Source of the DNA: Limnoperna fortunei
Lineage: Eukaryota; Mollusca; Bivalvia; Mytilida; Modiolidae
Length of the DNA stretch: 64,000 nt
NCBI GenBank assembly: GCA_944474755.1
Contig: OX104115.1
Location: 73,074,993-73,138,992 of the forward strand
Reading direction: 5' to 3'
The position numbers were made by a program, and so were the translations under genes. The notes beneath the pieces were generated by a model. It was not told where the DNA came from. It saw only the letters and a list, made by a program, of their open reading frames with translations, and made no database searches. Of this stretch, positions 24,373 through 35,808 are shown in pieces (the stretch's first letter is position 1; every line of letters begins with the position of its first letter).

Positions 24373-24865
24373 CTATAAGAAAAGAAAAACAATTAGAGTC
24401 TAAAATTTGTGAAAACTTTAGAAAATATTAGTCTTGCAATTTAAACAAGCATATAATCTTTAATTTGAAACGGCAAATACATTTGAAACAAATATAGTGT
24501 GCTGCGTACGCCATAAATACGTTTATTTGTTATTTGCTTTAATTTATTTAATTTGTGATTTTCTCTTTACCAAATATTTTAACTACAAAAAAAATCAAAA
24601 ACATTACGTCAGTGATAAGCATGCTTCACGTAATAAAGTGTAAAATTACTATTTCTTTGTTTTACATTGCACGATGTTTACAGCTGTACTCGATATTTTT
24701 TATGATAGAATATTTTGTCCCGGTTTGGTCGGCGATGGCAGACTAAAAATGTTTTCTTACATACTTCAGCTAGTATGTATCAGCAATTCAAGGTCACTTG
24801 ATTACAAGATTAGTTTTGATAAACCAGTTTATATAAAGACCAGCAATTATTGTGGTGTTACTTAC

Positions 24866-25035
24866 CTGCATTAGAATTACATTGAATTTGCCAGGTCCTT
24901 AATTAACTGTCGGCTTTATGGTTATATTTGTCTACGTTTTAAAAAAGACCAATCACTAAATAATAGATGTTTCAGGTGGTCTTACTATTTCGCGTTGTCC
25001 TCGTATATAGCCGATTTAGTTTGCTGGTTTGCAGA
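24866..25035 (-). promoter_or_regulatory. 5' UTR exon and promoter region, paralogue 1
   Basis: A strong donor (gcag|gtaagt, minus) sits at 24,865/24,866, pointing to a non-coding first exon. A 'ggctatatacga' TATA-like word lies at about 25,005-25,016. The region 24,920-25,035 resembles 32,530-32,625 in front of paralogue 2 (shared 'cactaaat' and 'ctggttt' blocks), so the promoters are duplicates. Confidence 0.45.
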
Positions 25036-26185
25036 CTTCCGATTTAGTCTAATAACGTTAGTTTTACCAACTTTAGTAAATTTATAAACCATTGTGCTCT
25101 TTATACTGTTCATGTCTTTTTTGTACTATTTACAGATCTTAAACTTAATATAAAGTTTTCTGTCCTGTAAACAAGCAAAGGTAATTTTTGTTTTGTTATT
25201 TTTGTAATGAAAAGACAAGAAAGTCAGCAGCCTTAAAAGCAATTATAGGACATGAATAACATATTTACTTAAAATCAGTCATTTTGTTGTATTTGATTTA
25301 TACTTTTATATCAATTATAAGCTATCTTTATTTATTTACCACTTATGTTCATGCTTCTATTGTTACACACTTTAACTCATCTATCCATAGATGTAGTTGT
25401 TAATTCACAAAATTACTGTTATTGGAAAGAGCTTACCCCTAAAGGTGTGCGAAAATAATCCTTTAGTTATACGTTTTGCACGGCTTTTTATGTTTTCCAT
25501 AAAAAAGTTATTATGGCATTTTAAATAGCATAACACCAATAATTAAGTCTCCCTCTTGTAAAGTTTAAATATTGACCTGAATATAGATATGTCTGCACGG
25601 TCTGTCACCAAAATCAGTTATCGGTTAAGTAAATAATTCTTCCATGATAATGATATATTTATATATATGTATAGATATGTATATTTATCTTTAGTTTGCT
25701 TTATAAAATTTTAAACAAATATTATGCTACAACAACCTAAAACTAAAATAACGCATTAACATTGTTAACAAGAAAACAATTATATTGAGAAAGTATGCTT
25801 TGTACTAAATTGGCGAAATCGGTCTGATATATCCACAAATTTGACATTTAAATTCCTTTCACCGTTTCGAATTAGGAATTCCTCGCCGTATTGAACACTT
25901 TATATTAATGTTTAACCTATCTTGTTTCATCTTCTACAATTGTATACTAAGAAATTACCCTTATACGGGTTTTGCCTTTGAATGAGCGAGGATGAACACA
26001 ATGATGATGATGATGATGATGATCTTGTATACGCTGATAACAATATTAAAAAGCTATTTGTCACAATTAAAAAAAAATTATAAACTACATGAGTAAGAAT
26101 ATAAAGATACTTTTGAAACAAAAAAATAATATAAAAATATATAAAAAATAAAAAATGTGCTTACTTAAAACTCCGAACACAGTTC
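25036..26185. other. upstream duplicated flank, no gene seen
   Basis: 25,576-25,720 is recognisably similar to 33,645-33,785 ('tgtctgc' and 'ctgtcaccaaaatcag' blocks), so the duplicated transporter unit reaches at least 1 kb upstream of the first exon. An (ATG)n microsatellite lies at 26,001-26,023. Confidence 0.6.
26001..26023. repeat. (ATG)n microsatellite
   Basis: Seven to eight perfect trinucleotide repeats. Confidence 0.95.
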
Positions 26186-26307
26186 CAGTTTTCCTACAAA
26201 AGGTCGGGGGTCTTCCTCTCCCAATAAGAACTGGACGCCATGATATAGCTAAAAAATTGCTGAACATGGCGTTAAATACTATTCAAACAAACAAACAAAC
26301 AAACAAA
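26186..26307 (+). mobile_element. tRNA-SINE, family A, 5'-truncated
   Basis: Starts within the body ('ccagttttcctac'), continues 'aactggacgccatgatatag' and 'catggcgttaaatac', and ends in a caaa-repeat tail. Confidence 0.85.
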
Positions 26308-26909
26308 CCGAACAAAGTTTGTTACAACCTATAAAAGCTGGTCGAACAATGGGACAACTACAACAAAACTGTTGCCCTATATATTTTTTACTGTTTGGAT
26401 TGTCATATGATATACATTATAATCGTAAAAGTTAGAATAGATGTAGATCGTTACTTGCACATTAATAATGTTTAAGTTCTTTGTTGTTCTACCAGCAAGT
26501 TGTGGTCATACTGGTCTTGCGAGAAAACGTATCAAATCACTCATGGGAAGGTGAGACAAAAAATCTCATTCCGGCGGGCAAAGATATATGTTTGTCCAAT
26601 CCCTTGGCAGTCTCGGAATGGACAAGATATCTATGCCCTTGGGTTTGATATTGTCTTGTCTCGCCTTTCCACTTGTGGCAGATACTATTAATATCTATCA
26701 TATGTCAACTTCAATTGATCTGTTTTCATTACTTAGTAAAACATATGTAACACTGAAACAACACTACTGAGGTCATTAATGATAGCCCTTTCCTAGCTGC
26801 GAGTTTCCTTCAATGGTTTTATCGTGGATAGTATTTTCTCTTTATTGTTAAGTCTTGTCTTGTCATTGATTTTGTTTATCCTAGTTGGCCAAAATAAAGT
26901 GATAAAGGT
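26308..26909. other. intergenic with a weak inverted repeat
   Basis: 'catgggaaggtgagacaa' (about 26,542) and 'ttgtctcgcctttccacttg' (about 26,655) are imperfect inverted copies about 95 bp apart. Short open frames here look like chance. Confidence 0.4.
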
Positions 26910-27062
26910 CGTTAATCATCTACTATTAGTCACGTGTATGTAATCACTCTTGATTGACAATGAGTGTAAGTTTTCCTTCCGGAAGTCGAGGGTTTTCATT
27001 TGGTTATTCCGCCTTTCCATTTCCAAACACGATTCCATGATATAGCTGAAAACCAATCCGAA
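26910..27062 (+). mobile_element. tRNA-SINE, family A, badly decayed
   Basis: Scattered family A words remain: 'catctactattagtcacgtg', 'cttgattgacaa', 'agtcgagggttttc', 'ccatgatatagctgaaa'. Confidence 0.5.
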
Positions 27063-27424
27063 CCATTATCTCTTCGTTAAAAAGTTTCCACTATTAATTA
27101 TAACTGTAACAATTTCCTGAGTTGTCTTGCTTTTAAAAAATCTTTGGCAAAGCATATTAAGCCTTATGTGTTTAATTTTAAGTACAATAACCAACCAACT
27201 TAATCTATGTTACAAGAAAAAAAAGACTCGTCAGTGCCTGTAATACGATTTACTATAGATACAATTTCCTTGTTGAAAATAGGTTGCATATAGTTTTCTC
27301 AATATGTATTCAGTACACAGTGATTCTGCTGCTAAGATTATTGGATACACTTATAAATGACTAGTGGTGTATGACACACAACCATTTTCATCAACAAACC
27401 AACTTACATACTACAGTAATGCAA

Positions 27425-27612
27425 GCGGGAAATCTGGCATACCATTAAACCTGGTTTAATCCACCATTTGAAATGCCTGTACCAAGTGTGGACAATTGCT
27501 GTAGTTGCTATATTTTTTTGTTGTTGGTTCTAGAGTTTGCTGGTTTCTTGGATTTTAATTTGTAGGTGGACTTTTCTGACAGTTTCCTTGGTGTTCGGTA
27601 TTTTCTTATTAC
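27425..27612 (-). pseudogene. stray fragment of the Thr-rich gene family
   Basis: Clearly similar to 45,090-45,345 and 62,350-62,600, the intron next to an exon of the Thr-rich membrane gene ('cctggttta', 'gaaatgcctgtaccaagt', 'gacagttt' blocks in the same order). The donor position ('tattacctt' on +) is kept but the exon itself is missing. A diverged, dispersed copy 18 kb from the gene. Confidence 0.6.
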
Positions 27613-28583
27613 CTTTATTTGAATAAAGGATATTCTAAAATGCAATAAACATTAACACCAGTCGTGATAAACACTAAAATCAAACGATTCCATCGTTTGT
27701 TCTAATTAGTGCCAAACGAAAAGTTATGCATGAATCGTTCTTTTTTTTATTATAGTTAAAAACTTTCTTTTTACGGTTATTTAACACCTTATAATACCAA
27801 AGGATACACAAATTTGCTACGCCGGACGAGAGTTTCTTAATCAAACTTATCTCTACTCTCAAAGCAAAAATATATTTAAATGTAATACTTTGAGACTTTA
27901 TGAATATAAAAACCCAAGAATTGTTATGAATTTTCATCATTTAAGAAATTTCAAGCAGTGCATTTACACAATGAAATTTGCATCCATCCTTGCAACTACA
28001 AAATGTAAGTAGTGTTATGTAAAGCAAAAACATAACAATTAACAAAATAACGTACAGGTAATCGATAACTCTAAAGAAGTTACCGATAATCTTGATAATG
28101 TCTCCCAATTATGATGATGATATACAATTAAATATAGAAAGATTTATAACTCTGTTGCATTTAAATATGACAAAAGCTGTAGAATTAGTGCTGCTAATGT
28201 TCATGTAAAGATGTTCCAATGTTTTAATTACCCATGTTTTGAATATACATTTGTCACTTGAAACCTATCTGGACAAAATGGTATTACTGGACACTGACAT
28301 ATATAATAACATTTCGATAATAAACAGCAATGTTATGTATTAAACGCGTATAATTTACTGCGATATTTTTTTCTTTTGAACCTTGTCTCGACTTTTGCAA
28401 GTTGCCTGTTTGTGACTTGGTGTAATATAGTCTATAATTCTTGAAATCAAATGACTGTATTTCTTGCAAATGATTAGAAATATAACAATTCGTGAAGCAT
28501 TTTCAGTTTATCTTGTTGAGGCACATTATCGAGTAACTAAAAATCTCCTCTTAAAGGTAAATAAATTAATTCATTAAAAAGTA
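27613..28583. other. downstream flank of paralogue 2
   Basis: 28,370-28,480 resembles 20,690-20,820 beyond paralogue 1 ('cttgtctcg', 'ttgcaa(a/g)ttgcctg' blocks), so the duplicated transporter unit extends a few hundred bases past the genes. No gene seen. Confidence 0.5.
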
Positions 28584-28589
28584 TTTATT
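28584..28589 (-). promoter_or_regulatory. poly(A) signal for paralogue 2
   Basis: AATAAA on the minus strand, about 75 nt past the stop codon at 28,664. Confidence 0.5.
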
Positions 28590-28663
28590 TCTTCTATCCA
28601 TATAAGAATTCTAGCAAATCGAAAAATAGTTTCTTTGGAAAGTTTGTAACGTTTAACTTGTTT

Positions 28664-31508
28664 TTACATATGTGTTGTTTCATTTATTTTCACTAATGAT
28701 TTTAGTTTCACAGAATAAACTATTCCTTCATCATTGGACTTTTCAAAATCTACTTTGTTCTTTTCTTTTGACTCACGTAAAACAAGGAATCTGAAAGAAC
28801 ATTAAGCAAACGTAAATACAACGTCATAACTGTTTGCTGACGATTGTAAGATATCATTGGATTTTCAGTTAAGCACTATATATGTCGTTTGTAGCAACAC
28901 ATTGATATTAACAAATTCTATATGAATCATCTTTACTGATATTTTTTTTACAAAATCATCAAATCACTTGGAATTCTGACAAATAAATTAAACTCTTTTT
29001 TTTTATTATCTTACATTATATCCATTTCCCTTTATTTTTTCTGCTACATTCATCAATCTTTTTAAAAATAATATAAACGGTCACTTAACACGTAAAAATA
29101 GTTTCAAAGGAAATTTCCTCGCACATTTTAGCGATCCGCCCAGTACTTTACATTGCTTCTGAACATTGTTTTCCTTATATGAGAAAAACAATGATAGTTT
29201 ACTGAAATAAAAATGTATGAACAGATTAAGTAAATATTTGACATACACAAGTAAACTCAAAGCGATCAGATGGAAGGATGCAAAAACCATCATGATGATT
29301 CCTCTAAATATTGATACGGTTCCACTGTAAATAACATTTGCGAACACGGAACCAAAGAGTGAAAACACGGCATCAAAGGCAGCTAAACCTCCAAACATTG
29401 CTCCTGTGAAAAAATGACACATCAAGCTCAACGTTATTAATTTCTCTGTAATTGTTTGGCGATCAACTTGTTATAAATAAGCATTATTTATAAATATATC
29501 ATTCATTATGATTTACCTCGCGTATCAATTATTATGTTTCCCAAACGAAGTTTTGGGTGGCATGTTCTTTTTGTCCGGTTTCTTATTATTATTCTTCTTT
29601 TTTTTTCGTTCTGCTCAATCTTGTACGCCCAGTTTCTATCAGATGCAATGTCCAATCAATATGAAACTTTGGGAACATGTTAAGGCTGACCTGAAGTTTT
29701 GCAGTCCACTTTCGGAAATTTAAAATGCCTGCTGTTTCCATGGAAACAAGGGTCATTATATCGGACATTGCATTGTCTTAGTAAAAATTTGTATTTGGGA
29801 AGTTTTCAACATGCTCAAGAGTATAGTGACAATGGGATTCGTTTGGGAAACAATTTGTGTTGGCATTCCAACACAATTATTACTAGTTATTAATTAGTCT
29901 TATATCTTACTTTGGGTATTACATATGGTTCGAGTAGTCTTTCGAGTCATCAATAATAACACATAGTCAAATGTATATATAAAATCTATATTATGAAAGC
30001 TATCAAACAGGATATTTTAAGACTAGATAACTAGACAGGCACAAACCTTGTTTATCCATTGGAGTAAGACCAGACAGAATTGCTCGTATCATAGTCATTG
30101 GGAAATTTCCGAGTAGTCCTACAACTGGGGCTAAAATGTAAACATATATTTTCGTTGTGGGTTATACTTAAAGAGTAAATAAAGTAAATAATATTATCAT
30201 TGTTTGAATATTGCTTTTGCAATGCTCTAAGAGTGTCCCATACTAACAGTAAATAAAGTAAATAATATTATCATTGTTTTTGAATATTGCTTTTGCAATG
30301 CTCTAAGAGTGTTCCATACTAACAGTAAATAAAGGAGAGGAACGTTTAAATATACAAGATATATAGGCAATATAGTAATTAAAATTAAACTTGCTTAAAA
30401 ACAGCATGACGTCGTTAACAGCAACCGTTGTCAATACATAATAGAAAATAGCCGAAATGGTACCCGCAATACACATGGTTCTCTCAGACATGCATTTTCG
30501 TAGTAAGCGCGAAAGTCCTAGTCCGACAACCATTTGAATGAATGCTCTGCCAGCGCCAAACCAACCGATCAATATAGAGTTCCAGCAGAAAGGAGAATTC
30601 ATTACGTATAATGATTGCACATTGACCCTTCCAATGCTCGGAAATAGCGAGCAGGCAAATGCTAAGGCCAGAACGATGTATTTCCAACGTAATGTTCCTT
30701 TCCTGTAAAGGTCAATAGCATTTCGGATATATTGCATTTGTGATATGCTATTAAACTTTTGTTTATCGTTTTCTCTGATACTTTCCGGTATAAAGAATAC
30801 TAAAATGAAAAGAACTATACACAATCCTGTTGATAACAAGCAGCCATAGAAAAACCCTAATTCTTTTATTATATATCCAGAAACCAGATTTCCTGTAGAA
30901 GCACCAAGTCCTAGAGTTATTTCCACAAGAACAATTCCAAAGGTTCTTGATTTACCATACTTGGTTATGTCGGCAGCAAATGCATAAAGTGCAGATATGA
31001 AACTGATGTATGTCCCAGACATGCCGTCTACGAGAAATGCAATTGTCAAAAAATAAATGTTCCATTCAAGTTTAACTCCGATTGCAATGAATGCCGACTT
31101 AAACAATAAGCCCGATAATGATATAAAAAGAGCAAATTTTCGTCCCATTTTGTCACTCCAGGATCCAACTAAAACAGCCATTAATAATGCAGGAAGCCCA
31201 CTTGCTAAATGGCAAAACGCATTCCATCGTGCAGTTTCAGATTGTATTTTCTGTTGCGTTTGGAAACGTATAGACGATGTATTTACCTCACATAATGATT
31301 GGCGGGATGCTGACACAACACTTGTTATATTTTGTTCTTTTTGTACGGCATAATACGCATATTGTGTTTCGGCCAAATTTACAGTAACACCAGTAATTAT
31401 TATTAAAAGAATAGTTAAAAACATAAGATAGTGTCGACAAGTTGGTTTCGGTGAAATATTTTCACGATCATCTTCATTTACTTCTTTCACATCACTTTTT
31501 CTAGTCAT
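28664..31508 (-). CDS. SLC46-like MFS transporter, paralogue 2
   Basis: Close tandem paralogue of the gene at 20,994-24,308 and built the same way. Coding exons: 31,508-30,395, 30,130-30,047, 29,403-29,247 and 28,790-28,664. The last three have exactly the same lengths (84, 157, 127) as in paralogue 1, for 493 aa in total. MFS motif GSWSDKMGRKFA is present. The exon 3 peptide reads GAMFGGLAAFDAVFSLFG and the tail LRESKEKNKVDF. All junctions are in phase. The donor of intron 1 is again GC (a|gcaagt), with the others GT. Acceptor ataatttag precedes exon 1 at 31,518, 10 nt before the ATG. No disabling change seen. Substrate unknown; SLC46 proteins move folates and other small organic solutes with protons. 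Confidence 0.87.
29535..29873. mobile_element. MITE-like element in intron 2 of paralogue 2
   Basis: A 15-bp inverted repeat (tgtttcccaaacgaa at 29,535-29,549; its complement at 29,838-29,852) encloses about 290 bp. A 9-bp direct repeat, caattatta, lies just before it and again at 29,874-29,882, which may be its target duplication. A small palindrome (tgttggcattccaaca) closes the right end. Open frames inside are chance. Confidence 0.5.
30173..30335. repeat. tandem duplication, about 75 bp x 2
   Basis: 'gtaaataaagtaaataatat' through 'ctctaagagtgt(c/t)ccata' occurs twice back to back, in intron 1 of paralogue 2. Confidence 0.95.
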
Positions 31509-31652
31509 GACTGTTCAACTAAATTATTAAAGAAAAGAAAAAACCATTAGAGTTTTGTTATAAGTGATAACTTAAAAAAAAATTAAAACGCTGGCAAAAT
31601 TAGCTGCTAAACATCATTCATCTGTTTACTTTACAGTTGCTTTAACATATTA

Positions 31653-31917
31653 TGTTTTGTTTGTTATATATTGTTTAACGCCATTTTCAGCACTTTTTCA
31701 GCTATATCATGGCGTCCAGTTTTTATTGGGGAGGAAGCCGGAGTTCCCGGAGAAAACCCCCGACCTGCGGTTGGAAAACTGGCAATCCTTGTCAATTAAG
31801 ATTGGAGTCGAGTGCACCCTGCCCGCAATGAGACTCGAACCCGCAACCTCAGTGTTGACAGACCACGTGATCAATAGTAGACGAACTACCTTAACCACTC
31901 GGCCACCGAGGCCCCTT
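31653..31917 (-). mobile_element. tRNA-SINE, family A, full-length
   Basis: Inverted full-length copy with a 12-bp target duplication (tttaacatatta at 31,641-31,652 and 31,918-31,929). Lies in the likely 5' UTR intron of paralogue 2. Confidence 0.95.
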
Positions 31918-32090
31918 TTTAACATATTAAATGTGTGAGTTTAATTTATTTTTTACTTTCAAACGTTCCGTGACCAAATATTTTGGCTAAATTGTGTGCA
32001 CAATGCATTTTAGTCGATAATTTGTTATTACACCCCCTTTTGTTTTACATAACACATCCATCCTTGATATTTTTCTTAGATCATGGCAGA

Positions 32091-32356
32091 GTGGGCCTCG
32101 GTGGCCGAGTGGTTAAGGTAGTTCGTCTACTATTGATCACGTGGTCTGTCAACACTGAGGTTGTGGGTTCGAGTCTCACTGCGGGCAGGGTGTACTCCAC
32201 TCCAATTTTAATTGACAAGGATTGCCAGTTTTCCTACAGAAAGTCCGGGTTCTCTCCTGGTACTCCGGCTTCCTCCCCCAATAAAAACTGGACGTCATGA
32301 AATAGCTGAAAAATTGCTGAAAGTGGCGTTAAACATCATTCAAACGAAACAAACAA
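32091..32356 (+). mobile_element. tRNA-SINE, family A, full-length, inverted partner
   Basis: Opposite orientation to the copy 175 bp away. Perfect 14-bp target duplication (tagatcatggcaga at 32,077-32,090 and 32,357-32,370). tRNA-like head, B box 'gggttcgagtctc', shared body and tail. Confidence 0.95.
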
Positions 32357-32553
32357 TAGATCATGGCAGATTTGGACCACTTAATGCACTTTTCTGCGGA
32401 ATAGAATCTTTATTTGCACTCTAAGATAATTTTTTGAAAATACATTTTTTTAAAAAGACCTGCTATTACTGTTGTATAACGTGACGACAGTTTACTTATA
32501 TTGTGTTTTAAGCAGACGTTGTAGTTATGTTTGACGTTATAAACAGAACTTAC

Positions 32554-32630
32554 CACTAAATGGTAGCTGTTTAAAGCGATCCGACTACTTTTTGTAGTCC
32601 GCGGTATCAAGCTGGTTTTTTATTTAATAT
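32554..32630 (-). promoter_or_regulatory. 5' UTR exon and promoter region, paralogue 2
   Basis: Donor tttagtg|gtaagt at 32,553/32,554 on the minus strand, in sequence similar to the promoter region of paralogue 1. The exon's far end is not defined. Confidence 0.4.
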
Positions 32631-35600
32631 TTTCTCTGTTTATATGCCTCCTCTGTCTAAAAGCAGTAAATTGACAGTGAAACAAAACTGAAATTTCGAG
32701 TTTACTTTTCCAACTTTTGTATATTTACAAATTATAATGTAAATTAACGAGTTAAAAAATAAGCACCTAAGTTCTTTGAGATTTTTGTTGCCAATCACGA
32801 ACATAATTTTAATTATATGTATTTTCCTAAGCGGAATACTATATGAATACTATATATTATATTGCATTCCCTTAGAGTTGATACTCGCCGTTACTATTTA
32901 TAGTCACTATTAATCTTAATTTGGCGTTAATAACTCGTATCAATTTATTCATTGCACTTATTTACAGTCAATTAACATTGGGCTTTACTATGAACGCATT
33001 TACGTAGCAGCTTTTCAGCAACGTTTTTTCTTCTAGCGAACTAACTACTGACAGTCGTAACCGTTTGGGATTCTAAATATGTTTCAAGACGTTTAAGTTG
33101 TTCTGATAAGGTAACTTTTATTCTTTGTGCAGTAGCAACCTGTACACCATGATATGGCTGAGAAATAACACGTCAATTTACGCTTATGTCTTAACTGTAT
33201 TATTCACAGATCTTAAACTTATAAAACGAACTGATTTCTGTAGTTGTTTTAAAACGTATGCAAAGCTCATAAAACAATCCATTAACCTTCTTCAAAGTAC
33301 ATAGTCAAAAGAACATATTTGTGGTTATAAAAACAAAAGGCAATACCAATGATCGAACATCAATAAAATATGTACTACGAAATCAATAATTGCATTGCTT
33401 TTAGTATATACTTACAAAAGTGTCGCAAAATTTTAATATCCCATATATAATCACTTAAATTTAGTTGTTATTTAACACAATTACTGTTACTGCAAAGCCT
33501 ATGCTTGGCCTGTATTAAAGATGTACGAAGCTAAAATCTTTTAATTTTGCGTTTTTGTGGTCGCTTTATAAACGTATTTTTGTATTTCATATCCTTATTT
33601 CCTTGAATAATAATTAAAAATACTCACCTTTTGTTTACATATTTACCTGAATAGAGATATGTCTGCTCTGACTGTCACCAAAATCAGATATAGTTCGTAT
33701 CACTAATTGTTTTATAATTATTATATTTATATACATGTATAAATATATTTTATCTGCGTATTTGCTTTATAATGTTCAACTTGATACATTATATGTGTAA
33801 AAGATAAAGTAAATGTTCTAAAGTAGATCGAGGCACTATATGTACAGGTGAATTGTTGGTGCTTAAGTTCTTGTGTTGTGATCTCAGCAAATTGCAATGT
33901 TGATCGTATATTTCCCACTGTACTTAGAAACTTGCCATAATTAAAACTTTTTAAAATGACTAATCTTTTAGGTTTTATTCAGATACAAATTGTAAGATAT
34001 ATATTATTAAACAAACCATACAAGTGATAAAAACCGCGGAAAAAGTAACTTTTACTGTCTCATTCCACAATCAAATTAATCAAGGGGAAAATCTTTTAAT
34101 ATAGTAACTTTATTTCTTATATTTGATAAGAGCGTTATTTCCCGGCTTAATAAAAGCCAAATAGAGAAATATACTATAAACGCTCCCTTTTTTAAGGCTG
34201 AGTTTCTTTAATTTTATTCTTGTCTTGTCATTCTTTCTGTCTGTCATATGGTTGTGATTAGTATTGTGCAATAAGTAAAAGTTTGCAATCGACTATCTCT
34301 TACAGTCACTTAACTTATCTATTGCAATCGGTTAATCTAATAACTGTTAAGTACTGACTACAACAAAGCAAAACTGTATAGATATTCAAAATGTTATCAT
34401 TTTCAATCTTTCAACCACATATTTTATAAATTTAAAGACCCAACATACTTGCACTTTTTTCATATAAATACAGTGCCGTCAATTTTACATCTACCTATAA
34501 GTGGAAACATAATACATGGAGGATAAATGATGGCAACTGAATTGGTTTGTGTTTTTACTTGAGTTTTCCTGTTTTAGAAGCAAAGCACTGTTAGAAAGTT
34601 TATTAAAATGTGGACCTATAGATCTGTCAGAAAATCGGTCTCTTAAAATCCCAATCGATAAATTACATCTAGATGATCAACTTACCGATTTGAGACTTTT
34701 CTCTATCATCAGTACTTGTGAGTCCTTTTCTAATTTCATAAATTAACATGGTATTATTTGTCCAGCATACCATTATCTCTACTTTAAACAGTTCATAATT
34801 TTAAGAATATTTGTTCTTGTTTCATCAAAACTATTTCAAAGCATTTCAACCTTCTTCAATGTTGTATTCTACTGTATATGCTTAAGTACATTAAAAAAAT
34901 AACGTAACCCTTTGGAATAAACAAACATTCAAAAACGTCATAAACATATACTCAAGTCGTAGTAAAAGACTATAAATTAATCATCCCATTGTTTGATGCA
35001 CATTATACTAGGGAATTGAAAGTTATGCGCGATTCATTCATGAATATCTTCATTTACTGTACCATAGCGAGCTTGAAATACCGATACACTTGGTTACACC
35101 TCGACTTTTCACATCGTTTAGTGTGCACTTTTTTAAAAATGTGTGTCATATTTAACACTGTGTTATAGAATATTGAAGTTTGTTTTGTTATAGAAATGGA
35201 ATTTCTAAATAAAAAAACTGCATAATGTAAACAGTCCACAACAATCTGAAACCATTTACTTTTACTTTTACAAGTACTTTTTAATTAAACATGGGAATTT
35301 ACACACTCGATTACATGTAAAACAAGCTTATTTGAAATGATTCTGTTGTCATATTTTACAAAATGAATTATAGTTACAGTTCATAAAATGACGAAGCTAT
35401 TATAAAATTGGTATAGGTAATATGAGTAGAAATTTCAGTTTATCTCCAATGTTAAGATAAAGCTTTTCTGTCATATTCAGGCTGCTATATATTGACAAGT
35501 TATTTCAATGTATGCGATAAATGTATCGCCACATTGTTCCAGCATGTTATCCCTAATATCATCCACAAGGCAACAGCAGATAATGGATGTTCAACATCCT

Positions 35601-35808
35601 TTTAGGAACCTTTTAGAAAATTAAGTCACACTATACATGTACCAAAGAAAAAAATTAATGAGTTTGTGCATAGTCACATTTAAACACGGTATTATGACAA
35701 CACACAAAAATACACAAGACAAGACAGTCGTAACATGATATTCATTACCATATGTTATCGGTTATGTGTTTGATCTTTCGGCGTTTTGTCGTCTTAACGC
35801 TTACAGTT
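32631..35808. other. intergenic between paralogues 2 and 3
   Basis: 33,645-33,785 matches the upstream flank of paralogue 1. An open frame at about 34,560-34,746 (+) follows a tttag acceptor-like word and reads ...ENRSLKIPIDKLHLDDQL..., which looks protein-like but is unrecognised and has no partner exon. Otherwise nothing seen. Confidence 0.4.

Noticed and set aside
29508..29893. Open frames at 29.5-29.9 kb (+)
   Set aside because: They lie within the MITE-like element and antisense to a transporter intron.
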